From: RUG100 sp050953425
GTDB taxonomy: Bacteria; Bacillota; Clostridia; Peptostreptococcales; Anaerovoracaceae
DNA length: 64,000 nt
Assembly (NCBI GenBank): GCA_050953425.1
Contig: JBMNMQ010000007.1
Coordinates: 1 to 64,000, forward strand
Direction of reading: 5' to 3'
The position numbers and the translations under genes were made by a program. Of this stretch, positions 16,262 to 25,080 are shown piece by piece (position 1 is the first letter of the stretch; each line of letters starts with the position of its first letter). The notes under the pieces were generated by a model. The model worked only from the letters and a program-made list of their open reading frames with translations, was not told the DNA's origin and ran no database searches.

Positions 16262-17983
16262 TCAGTTGATGAAGTGGCGGATCTGGTTCATGCGGTTGAT
16301 GGCGCTGACCAGCGCGTTGACGCTGGCATAGATGATATCGTCATGCAGGCCGACGCCCCAGTATACCCAGCCGTTGGCGTCGGAGATGGCAACGTAGGCG
16401 GCGGCCCGGGAGTCCGACTCCGATTCCAGCGCGTGCTCGGAGTAGGTGACGAAGTCGTAGTTGAACTGGTACGGGGCCTGGCGCAGCGCGTTGCGCACGG
16501 CGTCGAGCCGGCCGTTGCCGGTGCCTTCGAGATGATAGGTGTTGTCTTCGATATCGACGTCGATGCTGACATGGATGTCGGAATCGCCTTTGTAGTCCGA
16601 CAGGCGCTTGAAAGTGGCGTCGGTGATGTCGATGGGATCGAAGACGTTGATGTATTCGTTGTCGAAGAGGGTGAAGATCTCATCCGGTGCCAGCTCTTTA
16701 TGTTCGTGGTCGGAGACACCCTTGACCAGGTAGCCGATTTCCTCGCGCATCTTCGGCGGAATGCTGTAGCCGAAGTTGTGTTCGAGGATGTAGGCGACGC
16801 CGCCCTTGCCCGACTGGCTGTTGATGCGGATGACGTCGGCTTCGTATTCGCGGCCCAGGTCGTGCGGGTCGATCGGCAGGTAGGGCACCGTCCAGCGGCC
16901 CGGATCGCCGGCGGCGAGGTGTTCGTCGCGGTACTTCATGCCCTTGGCGATGGCGTCCTGGTGCGAGCCGGAGAAGGCGGCGAAGACCAGTTTGCCGCCG
17001 TAGGGCTGGCGCGGCGGAACGCGCATGCCGGTGAAGCGCTCGTAGTTGCGGACGGCGGCGGGCATGTCGGTGAAGTCGAGGCCCGGTTCCACGCCGTGCG
17101 TATACATGTTGAGCGCCAGGGTGACGATGTCGACGTTGCCGGTGCGCTCGCCGTTGCCGAACAGCGTCCCCTCGATGCGCTGACCGCCGGCCAGCAGCCC
17201 CAGTTCCGCGTCGGCGACGCCGGTGCCGCGGTCGTTATGCGGATGCAGCGAGATGATGACGCTGTCGCGACAGTGCAGGTTCTTGCTGACGTATTCGATC
17301 TGGCTGGCGTAGACGTGCGGCATCGACATCTGCACGGTGCTGGGCAGGTTGATGATGACCTTCTTTTCCGGTGTCGGTTCCCACATGTCGATGACCGCAT
17401 TGCAGACCTCGGTCGCGTATTCCGGCTCGGTGCCGGTAAAGCTCTCCGGCGAATATTCAAAGCGGAAATCGGTGCCGGTCTCTTCCGCCTGCTGCGCGGC
17501 ATAGCGCTTGATCAGGCGGGCGCCGTCGATGGCGATCTGCTTGATCGCTTTCTTGTCCTTATGGAAGACCTGCTCGCGCTGGGCCACGGAGGTGGAGTTG
17601 TAGAGGTGCACGACGGCTTTTTTGACGCCGCGCAGCGCTTCGAAGGTTTTGGAGATGATGTGCTCGCGCGACTGGGTCAGCACCTGTACGCGGACGTCGT
17701 CGGGGATCATGTCCCGTTCGATCAGCGTGCGCAGCAGCGCGTATTCGGTGTCGCTGGCGGCGGGGAAGCCGACCTCGATCTCCTTGAAGCCGATCTGCAC
17801 GAGATACTGGAAGAATTCCAGCTTTTCCTCGAGTGTCATCGGCACGATCAGCGCCTGGTTGCCGTCGCGCAGGTCGACGCTGCACCACTGCGGTGCGGTG
17901 GTGAGATGATCCCGGCGCACCCAGTCGTATTCCGGGGTCGGCGGCATGAAGTAGCCGATGCTGTATTTGTTCGATTTCTGCAT
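16262..17983 (-). CDS. leuA: 2-isopropylmalate synthase (long, type 2)
   Basis: Claisen condensation of 2-oxoisovalerate with acetyl-CoA, the committed and leucine-inhibited step. 573 residues. The N-terminal TIM barrel shows WCSVDLRDGNQAL (catalytic Arg-Asp), FKEIEVGFPAAS, SLHPHNDRGTGVADAELG with metal-binding His residues, and GTLFGNGERTGN. The C-terminal third carries the regulatory LeuA dimer domain. The length and the YDWVRRDHLTTAPQW opening mark the LeuA2 form known from actinobacteria, fungi and some clostridia. The first ATG after the T-box terminator with AAGGAGTGACACC upstream is taken as start; a GTG at 18058 would fall in the terminator region. First gene of the operon. Confidence 0.95.
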   Translation of the reverse strand: MQKSNKYSIGYFMPPTPEYDWVRRDHLTTAPQWCSVDLRDGNQALIVPMTLEEKLEFFQYLVQIGFKEIEVGFPAASDTEYALLRTLIERDMIPDDVRVQVLTQSREHIISKTFEALRGVKKAVVHLYNSTSVAQREQVFHKDKKAIKQIAIDGARLIKRYAAQQAEETGTDFRFEYSPESFTGTEPEYATEVCNAVIDMWEPTPEKKVIINLPSTVQMSMPHVYASQIEYVSKNLHCRDSVIISLHPHNDRGTGVADAELGLLAGGQRIEGTLFGNGERTGNVDIVTLALNMYTHGVEPGLDFTDMPAAVRNYERFTGMRVPPRQPYGGKLVFAAFSGSHQDAIAKGMKYRDEHLAAGDPGRWTVPYLPIDPHDLGREYEADVIRINSQSGKGGVAYILEHNFGYSIPPKMREEIGYLVKGVSDHEHKELAPDEIFTLFDNEYINVFDPIDITDATFKRLSDYKGDSDIHVSIDVDIEDNTYHLEGTGNGRLDAVRNALRQAPYQFNYDFVTYSEHALESESDSRAAAYVAISDANGWVYWGVGLHDDIIYASVNALVSAINRMNQIRHFIN

Positions 17984-18060
17984 GTCTGGTGTCACTCCTT
18001 CTCCTGGTCGGGAAGCCCGGCCGCACGAGCGGGGCGGCCGTCTGCCGCGCCGCCGCACTG

Positions 18061-18270
18061 ATAAAAAACCTTCGCCCTTGAAGAGACGAAGGTTAGAACT
18101 TCCGCGGTACCACTCTTACTTGAATCCGGCCATCACCGGATCCCACTCATAAGGTTCTGCTCGGGGGTGAGACACCATCCGCCGGTCTGCGGCCTCGCAC
18201 CGAACGGCCGCTCTCTGGGAGACGCTGCGTGATGGTTTATTCCCGTCATCGCAAATATTCGATTACCACG
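18061..18270 (-). promoter_or_regulatory. T-box leader, leucine-responsive
   Basis: On the - strand the leader ends with the T-box sequence AGTGGTACCGCGG (18116-18104). It is followed by the terminator AACCTTCG / CGAAGGTT with an eight-base, U-rich run. The alternative antiterminator pairs the T-box with the upstream half of the terminator. An AGAGAG bulge sequence typical of stem I is present. ACCATC pairs with GATGGT, and just 3' of the latter lies GTCTCAC; the CTC at 18171-18169 would be a leucine specifier codon, in keeping with the leu genes downstream. Uncharged tRNA-Leu should raise transcription. The specifier position is inferred by eye. Confidence 0.9.
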
Positions 18271-18300
18271 AGTATAATATGCGAAGAAATGCTTTGTCAA
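18271..18300 (-). promoter_or_regulatory. Promoter of the leu operon
   Basis: Reading the - strand: perfect TTGACA (18300-18295), 18 bases, TATACT (18276-18271). It directly precedes the T-box leader. Confidence 0.85.
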
Positions 18301-18469
18301 GGAAAACCGCCGCCGGCGAATGCTTTCAGAATTTTTAGTAATGCATCTGCTCCCGGCCGCCGCGCCGGCGGGGCAGGCTGCAGAGCAGGAACAGCAGCGC
18401 GGTGACGACGGCGACGTAGTAGGACCGGTTCCCGCACGGATGACGGGCCGGCTCGCGGTATCTGCCGAT

Positions 18470-19468
18470 TCAGTCGCCGCAGGCGGCCAGGGCGCGGCGT
18501 GCCCAGTCCGGATCTTTGTAGAGCGGTCTGCCGATGCCGATCAGGTCGGCATCGCCGTGCTGCAGCAGTGCTTCGGCGGTGGCAAGGTCGCGGATGCGGC
18601 CGGTGAGGATGACCGGAATCGAGACGCGGCGGCGGATGGCCGCCGTCATTTCGCGGAAAAAGCCCGGTTCGTGCCGGTCAACAATCCGGTAGCCGCAGAG
18701 CCCGCCGGAGAGATCGAGAAGATCGACACCGGCCTGCTCCAGCAGAACCGCGGCTTCGACCGCGTCTTCGATGGTGCTGCCGCCCTCGGTGTAATCGCTG
18801 CCGCCGAGCCGCAGCGCCAGCGGCACGTCGTCGCCGATCGCGGCGCGCACCGCGCGGATGACCTCCCGGTGAAAACGCAGCCGATGCTCCAGCGTCCCGC
18901 CGTATTCGTCAGTTCGCTTATTGGTAATAGGCGAATAGAATTCATTGAGAAGGTAACCGTGGGCGGAATGGATCTCGACGCCGTCATATCCGGCGCGCAG
19001 AGCCCGTGCCGCCGCTGCGGCAAAGGCGTCCGTGATTTCTGCGATGCGCTCCCGGCTCATCTCTGTCGGAGTTTCCCCCGCTTTAAGGCTGGGGTGCGGC
19101 ACGGCACTCGGCGCTTCGAGCGGTGTACCGGTGACGGATGTGGAGGTATTGCTGCCGGCATGGTTGATCTGGACAAAGACTTTGGCGCTGCCGGCTGCAT
19201 GGATCGCCGCGGTCAGTTCCTGCAGACCGGGGATGTCGCTGTCGTCGGCAATGGAGAGCTGCCGCGGGCTGGCAAGGCCGCGGTGGTCGAGAAAGCTGTG
19301 TTCCGTGAAGATCAATCCCACCGCATCGCCCTGTGCGCGCGAACGGTAGTGCTCTATCAGCGCGGGGGTGACTTTGCCGCGATCCGATTTTTCGGTGGCC
19401 AGCGGCGGCATCACCAGCCGGTTGTTCAGGGTCAGGCCGCGGATGGAAAGGGGTTCTTTGATCAGCAT
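18470..19468 (-). CDS. Old-yellow-enzyme family NADH:flavin oxidoreductase
   Basis: 332-residue single-domain FMN ene-reductase. The TIM barrel begins with RGLTLNNRLVMPPLATEKSD and contains QINHAGSNTS and GVEIHSAHGYLLNEFYSP. The latter holds the conserved His of the substrate site. ITNKRTDEYGG follows, and the phosphate-binding end is VILTGRIRD plus IGIGRPLYKDPDW. There is no C-terminal FAD/NADH domain, so it resembles YqjM/thermophilic-like enzymes rather than enoate reductases. Its physiological substrate cannot be read from context. AAGGAGAAG precedes ATG 19468. Directly after its TGA the same frame stays open for about 43 codons and encodes a hydrophobic segment (see findings). Confidence 0.85.
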   Translation of the reverse strand: MLIKEPLSIRGLTLNNRLVMPPLATEKSDRGKVTPALIEHYRSRAQGDAVGLIFTEHSFLDHRGLASPRQLSIADDSDIPGLQELTAAIHAAGSAKVFVQINHAGSNTSTSVTGTPLEAPSAVPHPSLKAGETPTEMSRERIAEITDAFAAAAARALRAGYDGVEIHSAHGYLLNEFYSPITNKRTDEYGGTLEHRLRFHREVIRAVRAAIGDDVPLALRLGGSDYTEGGSTIEDAVEAAVLLEQAGVDLLDLSGGLCGYRIVDRHEPGFFREMTAAIRRRVSIPVILTGRIRDLATAEALLQHGDADLIGIGRPLYKDPDWARRALAACGD

Positions 19469-19565
19469 AGGTTCTTCTCCTTCTCTCGATATTCGATATG
19501 CGGCGCAGCGGCCGGCCTCGGTCTGGCGCCGGGGCCCGGCTGCCGGGCGCGCGTATTCTGTGCAC

Positions 19566-19725
19566 TGTCTGCGGTGCCGTCACAGGTTTCACGACGGTCG
19601 TTTCTGCGGTGCCGTCACAGGTTTCACGACGGTCGTTTCTGCTGTGCCGTTACGAGTTTCACGACGGTCGTTTCTGCTGTGTCGTTACGAGTTTTGCGAC
19701 GGGCGTTTCTGCGGTACCGGCGCGG
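19566..19725. repeat. 35-bp tandem repeat (about 4.5 copies)
   Basis: Full units start at 19586, 19621 and 19656, with a diverged one at 19691 and a partial one before 19586. Each unit contains the small palindrome ACGACGGTCGT. Units abut without spacers, so this is a minisatellite, not CRISPR. It lies 5' of the reductase gene (- strand), between it and the divergent thioesterase gene. Confidence 0.9.
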
Positions 19726-19999
19726 CGGCTGCGGGCAGGCCGCCCGACCCCGCGATCGGTCTTGTTCCGGCGGCCGCTCCGCGGCCGTCTCCGCCAGTAT
19801 AGCACGGCAAAAAACAGCGGTAAAGAGCCGAAGTCAAAATCAGCCGCCGCCGGCCGTGATGTGAAGATAGACGGCCGCGGGCGGCAAGGGTGGAAATCTT
19901 TGCCGGAATAGAGTATGATACGGATGTTAAAGGGCGGCTGATCCGGTGAAGCCGCAACGGACCCGTGCGGATGCCCGTCCGGGTCGGAAGGGGGCAGGA

Positions 20000-20488
20000 A
20001 TGAAGAAGACAGTTACGGCTGTGATCAAAACGATTCGCGAAATGCAGAAGGGCAACGCCGAAAAACGCCTGGCCGGCGAGTTTCTCGCCTACGACGACGA
20101 CCGGCAGACACTGCGCATGCGCTTTCCGGTGCTGGAGTGGGAACTGAATTCGCGCGGCGTGATGCACGGCATGGTGGTCAGCGGCATCCTCGATGACATC
20201 ATGGGCATGCTTTCCAATGATATCACCCGCGAACTCTACGCACCGTCCGGTTCGATGTACATCGATTTCATCGCGCCGGTGCGGCTCGGCGAACATCTGA
20301 TCGTCGAAGCGCGCGTCGTCTATGAGGGAAAACGTCTGATCCGCATGCACAGCGAGGCGCGTCTCGAAAGCAGCGGCAAACTGGCGGCGCAGGCGGACGG
20401 CACGTACATTCCGGTGACGTTCCGCCCGATCGCCGCGCAGGATACGGCGGAAGAGAACCAGGCACGGCGGGAAGAGGAACGGCCATAG
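20000..20488 (+). CDS. PaaI-type hotdog thioesterase
   Basis: 162 residues with the hotdog-fold pattern of the PaaI/YbgC group. A helix region with NSRGVMHGMVVSGILDDIMG (about 50-70) matches the conserved HGG/HGM acidic motif. SMYIDFIAPVRLGEHLIVEARVVYEGKRLIRMHSE matches the beta-sheet. Such proteins hydrolyse acyl-CoA or acyl-carrier thioesters in the cytoplasm; the acyl group is unknown. ATG 20000 is supported by AAGGGGGCAGG upstream. A weak TATGAT (19914-19919) may be its -10. The last 15 residues are charged and dispensable-looking. No functional link with the patatin gene downstream is visible beyond shared strand. Confidence 0.75.
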   Translation: MKKTVTAVIKTIREMQKGNAEKRLAGEFLAYDDDRQTLRMRFPVLEWELNSRGVMHGMVVSGILDDIMGMLSNDITRELYAPSGSMYIDFIAPVRLGEHLIVEARVVYEGKRLIRMHSEARLESSGKLAAQADGTYIPVTFRPIAAQDTAEENQARREEERP

Positions 20489-20669
20489 TGCGGGAACAGC
20501 TGCACGGCAGCCGGAACGCGGCGCGGTGCAAAATATAAATATCAGTGAAAGAAGCCGTGAGAAATGATGAAATCACGGAAAAGCAGCAAGAAGCAGCGAA
20601 AAAGCGGCAGGAAACAGTGAAAAGCAGACAAACAGCGGCAAGACGAAAGAACGCGGCAAGGAGGCGGAC

Positions 20670-21683
20670 ATGAATAAAATCGGACTCATCGTAGAAGGCG
20701 GCGGCATGAAGTGCGCTTACAGCGCGGGCGTGCTCGATGCCTTTCTCGACCACGGACTTCAGTTTCCCTATTGCATCGGTGTATCCGCCGGCAGCGCCAA
20801 CATGCTTTCCTATGTGGCCGGCCAGCGCGGCCGGGCGCGGCGCTTCTATGTGGATCACATCGACCGGCCGGGGTACTTCGGCGTGCGCAGCCTGCTGCGG
20901 CGCAACGGCGGGCTCTTCGGCCTGCGCTATATCTACGGTACGCTGAGCAATTCCGACGGCGAGGATCCGCTCGACTTTGCGGCGATCAGGGCCAACCCGG
21001 CCGAAGCGGTGGTTGTCGCCACCGATGCGGTGACCGGGATGCCGGCTTACTTTCCCAAGGCCCGGCTGCGTCAGGACGATTACCGCGAGGTGATGGCCAG
21101 CAGCGCGATCCCGATGGTCTGCCGGCCGGTGCGCATCGGCCGGCGCCTCTTCTTTGACGGCGGCATCTCCGACGCCATCCCCATCGCCCACGCACTCGAC
21201 AACGGCTGCGACAAGGTCGTCGTGCTGCTCAGCAAGCCCCGCAGCTATATGCGTCCGCCGCAGAAGCACCGGGCTCTCTATCACCGTGTGCTGCACCGCT
21301 ATCCGGGAGCCGTCAATGCGATCGACCGCCGCCACCTGATGTACAATGACCAGCTGCATCAGCTCTACACCATGGAGCGCGAGCGCCGGGCCTTCGTCTT
21401 TACGCCCAGCCGCAAGCTGAAGATGGACACCTATGCGATGAATAAGGAAGCCAACCAGCAGCTGTATGAGCTGGGGGTCGCCGATGCGGAGCGGCGGATG
21501 GAGGAACTGCAGGCCTTTCTTGCGGACGGAAATATAGCGGGCGGCGCAGCGAACGCCGCGGCCTTCGGCAGCCCAAACGGCGATGACAGCGAGACTGCGA
21601 ACGGGGCAGCCGCCGGCAGACCGGACCGGGCGGCAGTCAGCACAGCGGCCTCCGGGGAGGAAAACACCGATGACAGGGGCTGA
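20670..21683 (+). CDS. Patatin-like phospholipase (YjjU/RssA type)
   Basis: 337-residue predicted lipid acyl hydrolase with a Ser-Asp dyad. The glycine-rich oxyanion motif is VEGGGMKCAYSAGV (about 8-21), the nucleophile elbow GVSAGS gives Ser39, and FFDGGISDAIPI gives catalytic Asp163. The core ends near residue 285. The remaining ~50 residues are Ala/Gly/Asp-rich and low in complexity. No signal peptide, so cytoplasmic or peripheral. The leader upstream (20560-20660) is a purine-rich stretch of degenerate AGCGGCAAG-like repeats ending in AAGGAGG, a strong ribosome site. It overlaps the next gene by 14 bases. Confidence 0.85.
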   Translation: MNKIGLIVEGGGMKCAYSAGVLDAFLDHGLQFPYCIGVSAGSANMLSYVAGQRGRARRFYVDHIDRPGYFGVRSLLRRNGGLFGLRYIYGTLSNSDGEDPLDFAAIRANPAEAVVVATDAVTGMPAYFPKARLRQDDYREVMASSAIPMVCRPVRIGRRLFFDGGISDAIPIAHALDNGCDKVVVLLSKPRSYMRPPQKHRALYHRVLHRYPGAVNAIDRRHLMYNDQLHQLYTMERERRAFVFTPSRKLKMDTYAMNKEANQQLYELGVADAERRMEELQAFLADGNIAGGAANAAAFGSPNGDDSETANGAAAGRPDRAAVSTAASGEENTDDRG

Positions 21684-22947
21684 ACAGAAAACCGGGCCGG
21701 TGCAGGGCGGTCCGGCCCGCGGCTCGGACGCGCTCTGCTATCGTCAGCTGCCGTCGGATCTGGAGGCGCAGATCGCCGCGGACATCCGCGCCGGGCGGAT
21801 GCATCCCGGCAGCTTCCGCGAAGAGGAGGCGATCCGGCGCGATCCCCGGCACGACCGCAGCACGCTGCTGCGTCCCTCGTCGATCCGCGACATCGACAAG
21901 ATCCTCCATCTGCCGCTCTACAACCGCTATGCCGACAAGACCCAGGTGTTTTCCTTTTACAACAATGACGACATCACCCGGCGGGCTCTGCATGTCCAGC
22001 TGGTGTCGCGCATCGGACGCAATATCGGACGTCTGCTGCGCCTGAACCTCGACCTGATCGAAGCGATTGCGCTCGGTCACGACCTCGGCCACACGCCGTT
22101 CGGCCATGCCGGCGAGAGCTGCCTCGACCGCGTGCTGCAGCAGGCGGCCGGCCTGCATTTCAACCACAATGTGCAGAGTGCCCGCGTCCTCGATCGTCTC
22201 TTCCGCCGCAATGTCAGCCTGCAGACCCTGGACGGCATCCTCTGCCACAACGGCGAGTTTGCGCAGAGCGAGTATCGCCCGCAGCGGGGCAAGACGTTCG
22301 CGGACTTTGACCGCGCGATGGAGCGCTGCACCGAAACGGGCAAAACGGCGATCGAGCATCTGGTGCCGATGACACTGGAAGGCTGTGTAGTGCGCATCAG
22401 CGATATGATCGCCTATCTGGGAAAAGATCGGCAGGATGCCGTAACCGCCAGGATTATCGACAGCGAGGACATCTTTCAGAGCAGTGTCATCGGCCGCCAC
22501 AATGCCGAGATCATCAATAATCTCGTCGTCGATATCGTCACCAGCAGCTACGGCAGGGACTGTCTGCAGCTCAGCGAAGAGGCCTACCGCGATCTGCGGC
22601 GCAGCAAGGCCGAGAACTTTCGCTATATTTATCAGAACGAGGACACCAATCCGGAATACGGCAGTATCGGGCCGATGTTCGAACGTCTCTTTGCCAAACT
22701 GCTCGACGACCTGCGCCGCGGCGACCGGGATTCGATCATCTGGCGCCACCATCTGCACTTTATCGAGGAGCAGACCCGCTATTACGGCGGCACGGACTAC
22801 GAACATGAACAGCCGGAGCGGATTGTGGCCGATTATATGGCCAGCATGACCGACGATTATTTTCTCGATCTCTACAGCTGGCTCTTTCCCGATGAACCGG
22901 TGGGGATTCGCTATCATTCGTATTTTCACCGCCGCGGCGAAAAATGA
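21670..22947 (+). CDS. HD-domain dNTP triphosphohydrolase (Dgt-like)
   Basis: 425-residue member of the dGTPase/SAMHD1-like HD hydrolases, which release tripolyphosphate from deoxynucleotides. The segment LHVQLVSRIGRNIGRLLRLN has the conserved HxxRVxxI-type start. The metal site is ALGHDLGHTPFGHAGE with His137-Asp138, and DGILCHNGE plus RISDMIAYLGKD continue the HD superfamily ligands. It lacks the ~100-residue insertion of E. coli Dgt, like most Gram-positive homologues. Start ATG 21670 has GGGGAGG upstream and lies inside the patatin frame. The role is probably nucleotide-pool control; substrate preference cannot be read. Confidence 0.87.
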   Translation: MTGAEQKTGPVQGGPARGSDALCYRQLPSDLEAQIAADIRAGRMHPGSFREEEAIRRDPRHDRSTLLRPSSIRDIDKILHLPLYNRYADKTQVFSFYNNDDITRRALHVQLVSRIGRNIGRLLRLNLDLIEAIALGHDLGHTPFGHAGESCLDRVLQQAAGLHFNHNVQSARVLDRLFRRNVSLQTLDGILCHNGEFAQSEYRPQRGKTFADFDRAMERCTETGKTAIEHLVPMTLEGCVVRISDMIAYLGKDRQDAVTARIIDSEDIFQSSVIGRHNAEIINNLVVDIVTSSYGRDCLQLSEEAYRDLRRSKAENFRYIYQNEDTNPEYGSIGPMFERLFAKLLDDLRRGDRDSIIWRHHLHFIEEQTRYYGGTDYEHEQPERIVADYMASMTDDYFLDLYSWLFPDEPVGIRYHSYFHRRGEK

Positions 22948-23079
22948 CGAACCGGGCCGGCTGCGGGCGGCCGGCGGAGGCGGCGGACAGCGGCCCGGCG
23001 GGGAAGCGCGCGGCAGGCCGGAAGCGGCAGGCGGTACGTCGAAGCGGGAGCGGAACCTGCCTGAAACGGAGGGTGAACC

Positions 23080-23700
23080 ATGTATGAAATACAGAAAAAG
23101 GATTTCGAGCGTCTGATCGCTCTCTACCTGGAGGCGTTTGCCGATTATCCGAAGCTGATGGAGGACTTTCCCGACGACGCCGACCGGCAGAAGGCGCTGG
23201 AGGCAGCGCTGCGCTTCTACGCGGCGTACGATCTCTGCTACGGGCGCGGCTTTGCGCTCGATCGCGATCTCCACGAGGCGGCGCTCTTCGTGCCCTCCGA
23301 GGAGATGCGATACACGGCGGAGCGCTGCCGCCGGGCGGGATGCTTCAGCCGCGCGTATGAGCGCGCCAGCCGGGCGCTGACGCCCGCACTGCGGCAGAAA
23401 CGCGAAGCGCTCTTTGCGGAGATGGACCGCCTCGAAGCGGACCTGCCGATTCCCCAGCCGCATCTCTACGTCGACCTGGTCGGTGTGCAGCCGCGGTTTC
23501 AGGGACGGGGACGCGGCCGGAGGCTGATGCGGGCGGTGGCGGCTGTCGCGGAAAAGAGAAAGCGGCCGCTGATGCTCTTTACCAATACCGAAAAAGACGT
23601 TGCCTTCTACAGGTCGCTGGGCTTTCGCCGGCTCGGTGAGACCCATTCGCCGCGCTTCGGCTTTACCAATGTCTACCTGGTTCGCGATGCCGGTGCATGA
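23080..23700 (+). CDS. GNAT-family N-acetyltransferase
   Basis: 206 residues. The acetyl-CoA pyrophosphate loop is in VGVQPRFQGRGRGRRLM (about 140-156, the Q/RxxGxG/A motif). The N-terminal half is helical and extended, as in the branch of GNATs with a long insertion before motif A. C-terminal strand FYRSLGFRRLGE completes the fold. CGGAGGGTGAACC precedes ATG. Acceptor unknown; neither neighbour (dNTPase, sortase) suggests one. Confidence 0.78.
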   Translation: MYEIQKKDFERLIALYLEAFADYPKLMEDFPDDADRQKALEAALRFYAAYDLCYGRGFALDRDLHEAALFVPSEEMRYTAERCRRAGCFSRAYERASRALTPALRQKREALFAEMDRLEADLPIPQPHLYVDLVGVQPRFQGRGRGRRLMRAVAAVAEKRKRPLMLFTNTEKDVAFYRSLGFRRLGETHSPRFGFTNVYLVRDAGA

Positions 23701-23817
23701 AGCGATTCGCGATGCAGGCGGATACTGCAGCGGTCAGATGGAAATCAGCGAGCTTCCCCGACTTCATGAAGATGTCGCCGACATCGTCCGGCAGCGCCGG
23801 GCGCCGGACGAGATTTT

Positions 23818-23846
23818 TTGCCAGCGTTCCCGCTCTGTGGTAAGAT
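23818..23846 (+). promoter_or_regulatory. Promoter of the sortase gene
   Basis: TTGCCA (23818-23823), 17 bases, TAAGAT (23841-23846). The leader of about 140 bases holds a short unconvincing frame (23878-23961) and a triple AAGAAAT repeat just before the gene. Confidence 0.6.
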
Positions 23847-23990
23847 AGGAGCACAATACAGAGGACGCTCGAAAAAATGCTTCGCGCGGCGGCCCGGCGG
23901 GTATATAACTGCAGGTGCCGGCGGCATCGCGCCCGGCACACCGGCGGCGCGGAGGAATAAGAAATAAGAAATAAGAAAGAGAGAACGCAG

Positions 23991-24731
23991 ATGGCAGAAA
24001 AAACAAAGAAAAAGAAACATGTCACGGCAACGATTATCTTCTTCATCGCTCTGGCCGTGTTTATCTTTGCGGCGGCGATGCTCGGCCGCAATTATATTCG
24101 CGGCATGGTGACGCAGCACGAATTCAAGCAGCTGCAGGTAGACGGCAAGCACGATCTGGCGGCCCTGCACAGGAAGAACGGGGACGTCACCGGCTGGATC
24201 AAGGTCAAGGGCACCAGCATCGATTACCCGGTCATGCAGACGGTGGATGACCCGGAATACTATCTGCGCCGCAATTTCAACAGGGAGCATTCCGTCGCCG
24301 GAACGCCGTTTCTCGATGCCGCCAGCAGGGTCGGCCGGTCGCAGAATTATCTGATTTACGGTCACAATATGAAGAACGGCACGATGTTTCACGATCTGCT
24401 GAAATATGAAAAAGAAGCGTTCTATCGCAAGCATAAAACATTCACCTATGACGAATACCGCGACGGCCGGCAGGTCGACGGAACCTATGAGGTGGTGGCG
24501 GTGGTGCGTACACAGATCTATTCGGCCGGCTCCGGTCATTTTCGCTACAACCATTATGCCGACATTGAAACTCGAAAATCGTTCAATACCTATATCAAAA
24601 ATATCAAAGCGCTGTCGGAGATCAGCACCGGGGTGACGCCGCAGTACGGCGATCAGCTGGTGACGCTGTCCACCTGCGCCTATCATGTTGAGAACGGACG
24701 CTTTTTCGTCGTCGGCCGCAAGGTGAAGTAG
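23991..24731 (+). CDS. srtB: Class B sortase
   Basis: Membrane-anchored transpeptidase that links surface proteins to peptidoglycan. 246 residues. It has an N-terminal Lys-rich stretch and a single transmembrane helix (about 11-33), then the extracellular sortase barrel. Catalytic residues are visible: His125 in YGHNM, Cys229 in TLSTC and Arg243 in VVGRK. GWIKVKGTSIDYPVMQ and FLD are class B hallmarks. No protein in the window carries an obvious NPQTN- or LPxTG-like C-terminal sorting signal, so its substrate lies elsewhere. Followed by an AT-rich spacer and a terminator. Confidence 0.93.
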   Translation: MAEKTKKKKHVTATIIFFIALAVFIFAAAMLGRNYIRGMVTQHEFKQLQVDGKHDLAALHRKNGDVTGWIKVKGTSIDYPVMQTVDDPEYYLRRNFNREHSVAGTPFLDAASRVGRSQNYLIYGHNMKNGTMFHDLLKYEKEAFYRKHKTFTYDEYRDGRQVDGTYEVVAVVRTQIYSAGSGHFRYNHYADIETRKSFNTYIKNIKALSEISTGVTPQYGDQLVTLSTCAYHVENGRFFVVGRKVK

Positions 24732-24938
24732 AGGCCCTTCCGCCACGCGGCCGGCGGACATCGCGGTGTCTGCGCCGGACGGGAAACGGCCGCTCCGGAC
24801 GGCCGAACTAGAAAAAATTAACAAATAAAGGAAATTTAAGTTATTTTTCAGAAAACCACATTATCATGACCCTGACAAGAGAATTTCCCAAGTGGATTCT
24901 CTTCAACTATTCTTTCTTTCATTCACATTCCACACACG

Positions 24939-24961
24939 GGGTCCGCGCTGCGGACCCTTTC
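24939..24961 (+). terminator. Intrinsic terminator
   Basis: GGGTCCGC (24939-24946) and GCGGACCC (24950-24957) with a 3-base loop, then TTTCTC. The 24732-24938 spacer is AT-rich, contains an imperfect inverted repeat GAGAAT/ATTCTC (about 24880-24902), and no gene. Confidence 0.8.
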
Positions 24962-25053
24962 TCATGCGCCGGCGGCAGCCGGCTGATTCGCGGCGCATGC
25001 CGCGCGGCCGGATTGGCGGGGCGGACAGATCGCTGCGCAGGCAGGGCCGCGCA

Positions 25054-25062
25054 TGTTATAAT
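25054..25062 (+). promoter_or_regulatory. Extended -10 promoter of the reactivator gene
   Basis: TGTTATAAT at 25054-25062 is a full TGnTATAAT extended -10 without a recognisable -35. The start codon is only 19 bases further on, so the mRNA leader should be about 12 nt and consist mainly of the ribosome site. Confidence 0.7.
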
Positions 25063-25080
25063 GCGGGTGGAGGAGAACGG

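Noticed and set aside
16052..18061. 669-codon open frame on the + strand over leuA
   Set aside because: Mirror of the real leuA on the other strand.
20563..20619. Short Lys/Ser-rich frame before the patatin gene
   Set aside because: Part of a purine-rich degenerate repeat; no sign of selection as a peptide.
23878..23961. 27-codon frame in the sortase leader
   Set aside because: No Shine-Dalgarno and composition typical of random GC-rich sequence.
24892..25080. Upstream extension of the corrinoid reactivator
   Set aside because: Crosses an intrinsic terminator and the extended -10 promoter; ATG 25081 has GGAGGAG.
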